This document shows, in pieces, positions 13,241-14,880 of a stretch of 14,880 nt of DNA; the first letter of the stretch is position 1; every line of letters begins with the position of its first letter. Source of the DNA: Pseudomonadota bacterium (GTDB lineage: Bacteria; Pseudomonadota; Gammaproteobacteria; Steroidobacterales; Steroidobacteraceae); contig JAJZFQ010000274.1 of assembly GCA_021805275.1 (NCBI GenBank), positions 1 to 14,880 of the forward strand, written 5' to 3'. Under the pieces are notes generated by a model, which was not told the origin of the DNA, did no database searches, and worked only from the letters and a program-made list of their open reading frames with translations. A program made the position numbers and the translations under genes.

Positions 13241-13359
13241 GTTTACCCGAAATAGTGTGAAATGCTACGGAAGGACATGATGGCGTCGAAGTGCCGTGAA
13301 TCACAGGACTTGCGCTATTAAATCCTTTCAAGTAATTTCACCCCGTGAGCTACCTGGGG

Positions 13360-13407
13360 TGCATGGGGTGCAAGGGGTCCCGAGTTCAAATCTCGGCGCT
13401 CCGACCA
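13360..13407 (+). repeat. attR core (48-bp copy of the tRNA-Pro 3' half)
   Basis: Identical to 272-319 over 48 bases, ending at the CCA. The bases before it do not continue the tRNA 5' half, so it is not a second tRNA gene. With the left copy it defines an element of about 13.09 kb per repeat unit. The 119 bp between the integrase region and this copy hold no gene. Confidence 0.92.
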
Positions 13408-13454
13408 ATAAAATCAAGAAGTCGACGGCGCGCCGGACTTCAACAAGTGATCCA

Positions 13455-13474
13455 GGGTACCACTGGGGGTACCA
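13455..13474 (+). repeat. GGGTACCA direct-repeat pair beyond attR
   Basis: GGGTACCA at 13455-13462 and 13467-13474 are 12 bp apart and begin 48 bp after the att core. The layout copies the TGTGGCCAA pair after the left att core, but the word differs. It may be the arm-site pair of a different integrase, marking an older element in tandem. The rest of 13408-13577 shows no gene. Confidence 0.45.
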
Positions 13475-13577
13475 GCAGCAACTTTCCGGGCGCCTCCGAT
13501 ATTGCGGTCGCTGCACGTTACGTCGTCGCTCGCACGGTGCGCCGAGTCTGCCCCGCGCGCGGCAAGCCCTCGCTGCG

Positions 13578-13880
13578 TCAGACGGGTCGCCGCCGCGGGG
13601 CACGCGGCCGGCACTCGTCCTCGATCAAGAAGAAGATCTGGATCTGCTTCTCGAGCTCCGGGCCGGCGCTCGGATGATCGCGCAGGGCCTCGAGGCCCTT
13701 TCGGTACTCGGCGAACTGCCGATACGTCCACCGCAGCAGCCTGCGGGTCTCCCGTCGGCGCTCGGGATCGAGCTCATGGGCGAGGGACTGGCTGATTCGT
13801 CTCACGCGCGCAAGCACCCTCTCCGCCTGCCTCAGCAGCGCCTTATCCGTGACGATCTTCTTGCGCCGAGCCCGTGCCAC
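13578..13880 (-). CDS. Unknown basic helical protein (100 aa)
   Basis: Start is GTG 13880 (residues ARARRKKIVTDKALLRQAER follow). The chain is Arg/Glu/Leu-rich and helical throughout, with ARVRRISQSLAHELDPERRR and then RRLLRWTYRQFAEYRKGLEA. The end (IQIFFLIEDECRPRAPRRRP) is short and basic. No family is recognised. It lies 16 bp after a second small gene on the same strand and outside the integrated element. The ribosome site is poor, so expression may depend on the upstream gene. Confidence 0.5.
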   Translation of the reverse strand: MARARRKKIVTDKALLRQAERVLARVRRISQSLAHELDPERRRETRRLLRWTYRQFAEYRKGLEALRDHPSAGPELEKQIQIFFLIEDECRPRAPRRRPV

Positions 13881-13896
13881 TTCCGTTCGCCGGCGA

Positions 13897-14118
13897 TTAG
13901 CGCGTGGGGCGCCGCCGCAGTGCCTGCACCTCGGCGATCAGTAGCGCGTGGACACGACACGCCTGCGCGGCGCCGCTGCCGAACTCGGCCTCGTAGTTGA
14001 ACGCGGCGAGCATGCTCTCGAGGAGCTTCCGCAGACCGCACTCCACGTTATCGAATGATGGCGGTGGGGCGGGTGGCCGATTCTCGACGGCCTCGGCAAT
14101 GAGCTGGTCGGCGGTCAT
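13897..14118 (-). CDS. Unknown small protein (73 aa)
   Basis: ATG 14118 has AGGA 3-5 bases upstream. The protein opens MTADQLIAEAVENRPPAPPP, then a helical segment (GLRKLLESMLAAFNYEAEFG and AQACRVHALLIAEVQALRRR). There is no membrane segment or zinc motif. It resembles many short accessory-region proteins but I cannot name a family. It probably forms a two-gene unit with the following 100-aa gene. Confidence 0.5.
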   Translation of the reverse strand: MTADQLIAEAVENRPPAPPPSFDNVECGLRKLLESMLAAFNYEAEFGSGAAQACRVHALLIAEVQALRRRPTR

Positions 14119-14289
14119 AGTCCTGCCTACGCAACGACTTGCACGTACTCGGCCCGAGCGTGACGGATAGAGCTACAATCCGACCCACGCGAAGACAGGG
14201 GGCCGGATTGGCTATCAAGAAGAACAGTTTCGCACGGTTGCCGGAGCGCTTCCAATCGCCAGGGCGGCCAAGGCTAATGGGCTAGACCT

Positions 14290-14516
14290 GTGCCCGTCCC
14301 AGGCTTTCAGACGTTCCTGCGACCAGTGCTGGATCAATACACGGACGACAGTGAAAGGCGTGTCCGCGATCTGCAAGACACCGTAGCCGCGCTGTTGCAT
14401 CTCTCATCGGCCGATCGCGCACGAGAGGCTTCCAAGCTGGGAGCCACGGTTCCCGAATCGGCTCTGGTGGGCGCACTCTTAATCTAAAACAGGCGGGACT
14501 GCTCGGGTGGCTCTGA
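14290..14516 (+). pseudogene. Frameshifted Mrr_N-domain (restriction protein) remnant
   Basis: Frame 1 from GTG 14290 reads PVPGFQTFLRPVLDQYTDDS and continues to about ASKLG. The next frame then gives WEPRFPNRLWWAHS (about 14439-14480), and a third gives LNLKQAGLLGWL ending at TGA 14514-14516. Joined in this order they follow the Mrr N-terminal domain: FQT..LPVL, then FxNRxxWA, then YLKQAGLL. So this looks like one decayed winged-helix Mrr_N domain with two frameshifts and no nuclease domain left. Intact relatives are modification-dependent restriction proteins. A small hairpin ACCGT/ACGGT with a T run follows at 14517-14535. The 170 bp upstream (14119-14289) hold no supported gene. Confidence 0.65.
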
Positions 14517-14628
14517 CCGTTCGACGGTTTTCATAGATTTCGAGCTCGGACCAGCGATCAGACTGAAACTTGATGGAAGACGGCCGTAGAAACCCTCATA
14601 GAATTGAGCACCTCTTGAAGGAACACCA

Positions 14629-14787
14629 ATGACAGAATTCACGCTGACACCTAGTGTGGATCAGACTCAGGAATTCATCGAGATTGCGAACGATTTCGCT
14701 AACCCGCTGGACTTGGTGCGCGAGGCGATCAGCAACGCGTTCGACGCTCACGCAGAGGTGGCCTCAGAATTTCGGACAGGGGTGTAA
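14629..14787 (+). pseudogene. GHKL/HATPase gene fragment interrupted by an IS
   Basis: ATG 14629 has AAGGA 6 bases upstream. The protein begins MTEFTLTPSVDQTQEFIEIA and reaches LVREAISNAFDAHA. This has the N-box pattern (E..SNA.DA) of GHKL-family ATPases such as Hsp90, MutL and MORC-like proteins, so the ATP/Mg-binding helix is present. After codon 42 the similarity ends, and ten unrelated residues lead to TAA 14785-14787, where insertion-sequence DNA begins. GHKL ATPases of this start occur in defence loci, which fits the neighbouring Mrr remnant. Confidence 0.7.
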
Positions 14788-14880
14788 GTGGATTTCTGCC
14801 GGTGCAATATAGTGACCGGAGGACAGAGATCCATGCGAAGACCCAGACGCAATCACTCGCCGGCGTTCAAAGCGCGAGTG
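14759..14880 (+). mobile_element. Left end of an IS3-family insertion sequence (partial)
   Basis: The GHKL gene loses similarity near 14755, and a likely IS end starts at TG 14759 (TGGCCTCAGAATTTCGGACA). A transposase reading frame starts 74 bp further in. The exact terminal inverted repeat and target duplication cannot be fixed because the right end is outside the window. Confidence 0.6.
14833..14880 (+). CDS. IS3-family transposase OrfA, N-terminus (partial)
   Basis: ATG 14833 has a strong GGAGGA nine bases upstream. The 16 visible residues, MRRPRRNHSPAFKARV, match the characteristic start of IS3-family OrfA proteins, whose HTH binds the element's ends. The frame runs off the window. OrfA is normally followed by OrfB (DDE catalytic domain) through a -1 frameshift. 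Confidence 0.8.
   Translation, partial: MRRPRRNHSPAFKARV

Noticed and set aside
13360..13407. Second tRNA-Pro gene
   Set aside because: Only the 3' half from the anticodon stem is present; the acceptor 5' strand and D arm are missing, so it is an att copy.
13296..14000. 234-codon plus-strand frame starting across attR
   Set aside because: It reads through the tRNA-derived att core and lies opposite two better small genes. Its composition is that of a shadow frame.
14208..14282. Short frame LAIKKNSFARLPERF starting at TTG 14208, resembling the first residues of HsdM methylases
   Set aside because: Only five or six residues resemble the HsdM start and the rest does not follow the family, so it is probably chance.

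Overview
The window is high-GC proteobacterial DNA, most likely gamma- or betaproteobacterial; this is inferred from base composition, a proline tRNA with an encoded CCA end, and the gene families present. I cannot name a species. The core is an integrated mobile element of about 13.1 kb. It is inserted at the 3' half of a tRNA-Pro(GGG) gene (243-319). A perfect 48-bp copy of the 3' half of that tRNA (272-319) recurs at 13360-13407, so the element lies between about 320 and 13359.

Left of the tRNA is the tail of an unrecognised chromosomal gene ending in a 14-bp tandem repeat. Inside the element, a two-gene rightward operon (468-1144) encodes two small proteins, the second with a DnaJ-type zinc finger, and ends in a strong terminator. 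Everything else runs leftward. In transcription order it holds: a tyrosine integrase; an AlpA-like regulator and an antiterminator-like HTH protein; a small MerR-like HTH protein, a DUF1376-type replication protein and a DUF5681 (small-terminase-like) protein; a serine recombinase with its own promoter; a cluster of small HTH and helical proteins; a terminator-like hairpin; and a last operon with a tape-measure protein carrying a tail-lysozyme domain, a zinc-ribbon protein, the large terminase subunit, an unknown protein and a membrane protein with a bacterial PH domain.

The element looks phage-derived, but I find no portal, capsid, protease, head-tail or tail-tube gene. Its reading frames are intact and many neighbours overlap by 1-4 bp, which argues against random decay. 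The main hypothesis is a compact phage satellite that keeps its own DNA-packaging motor and tape measure and borrows the rest from a helper phage. A prophage reduced by clean deletions is the alternative. Repeats TGTGGCCAA flank the attachment region on both sides and look like integrase arm-type sites.

Right of 13407 the DNA still looks accessory. A second, different repeat pair (GGGTACCA, also 12 bp apart) follows the att copy, as if an older element sits in tandem. It is followed by two small unknown genes, a frameshifted Mrr_N-type restriction gene remnant, and the start of a GHKL-type ATPase gene cut by an IS3-family insertion sequence that runs off the window.
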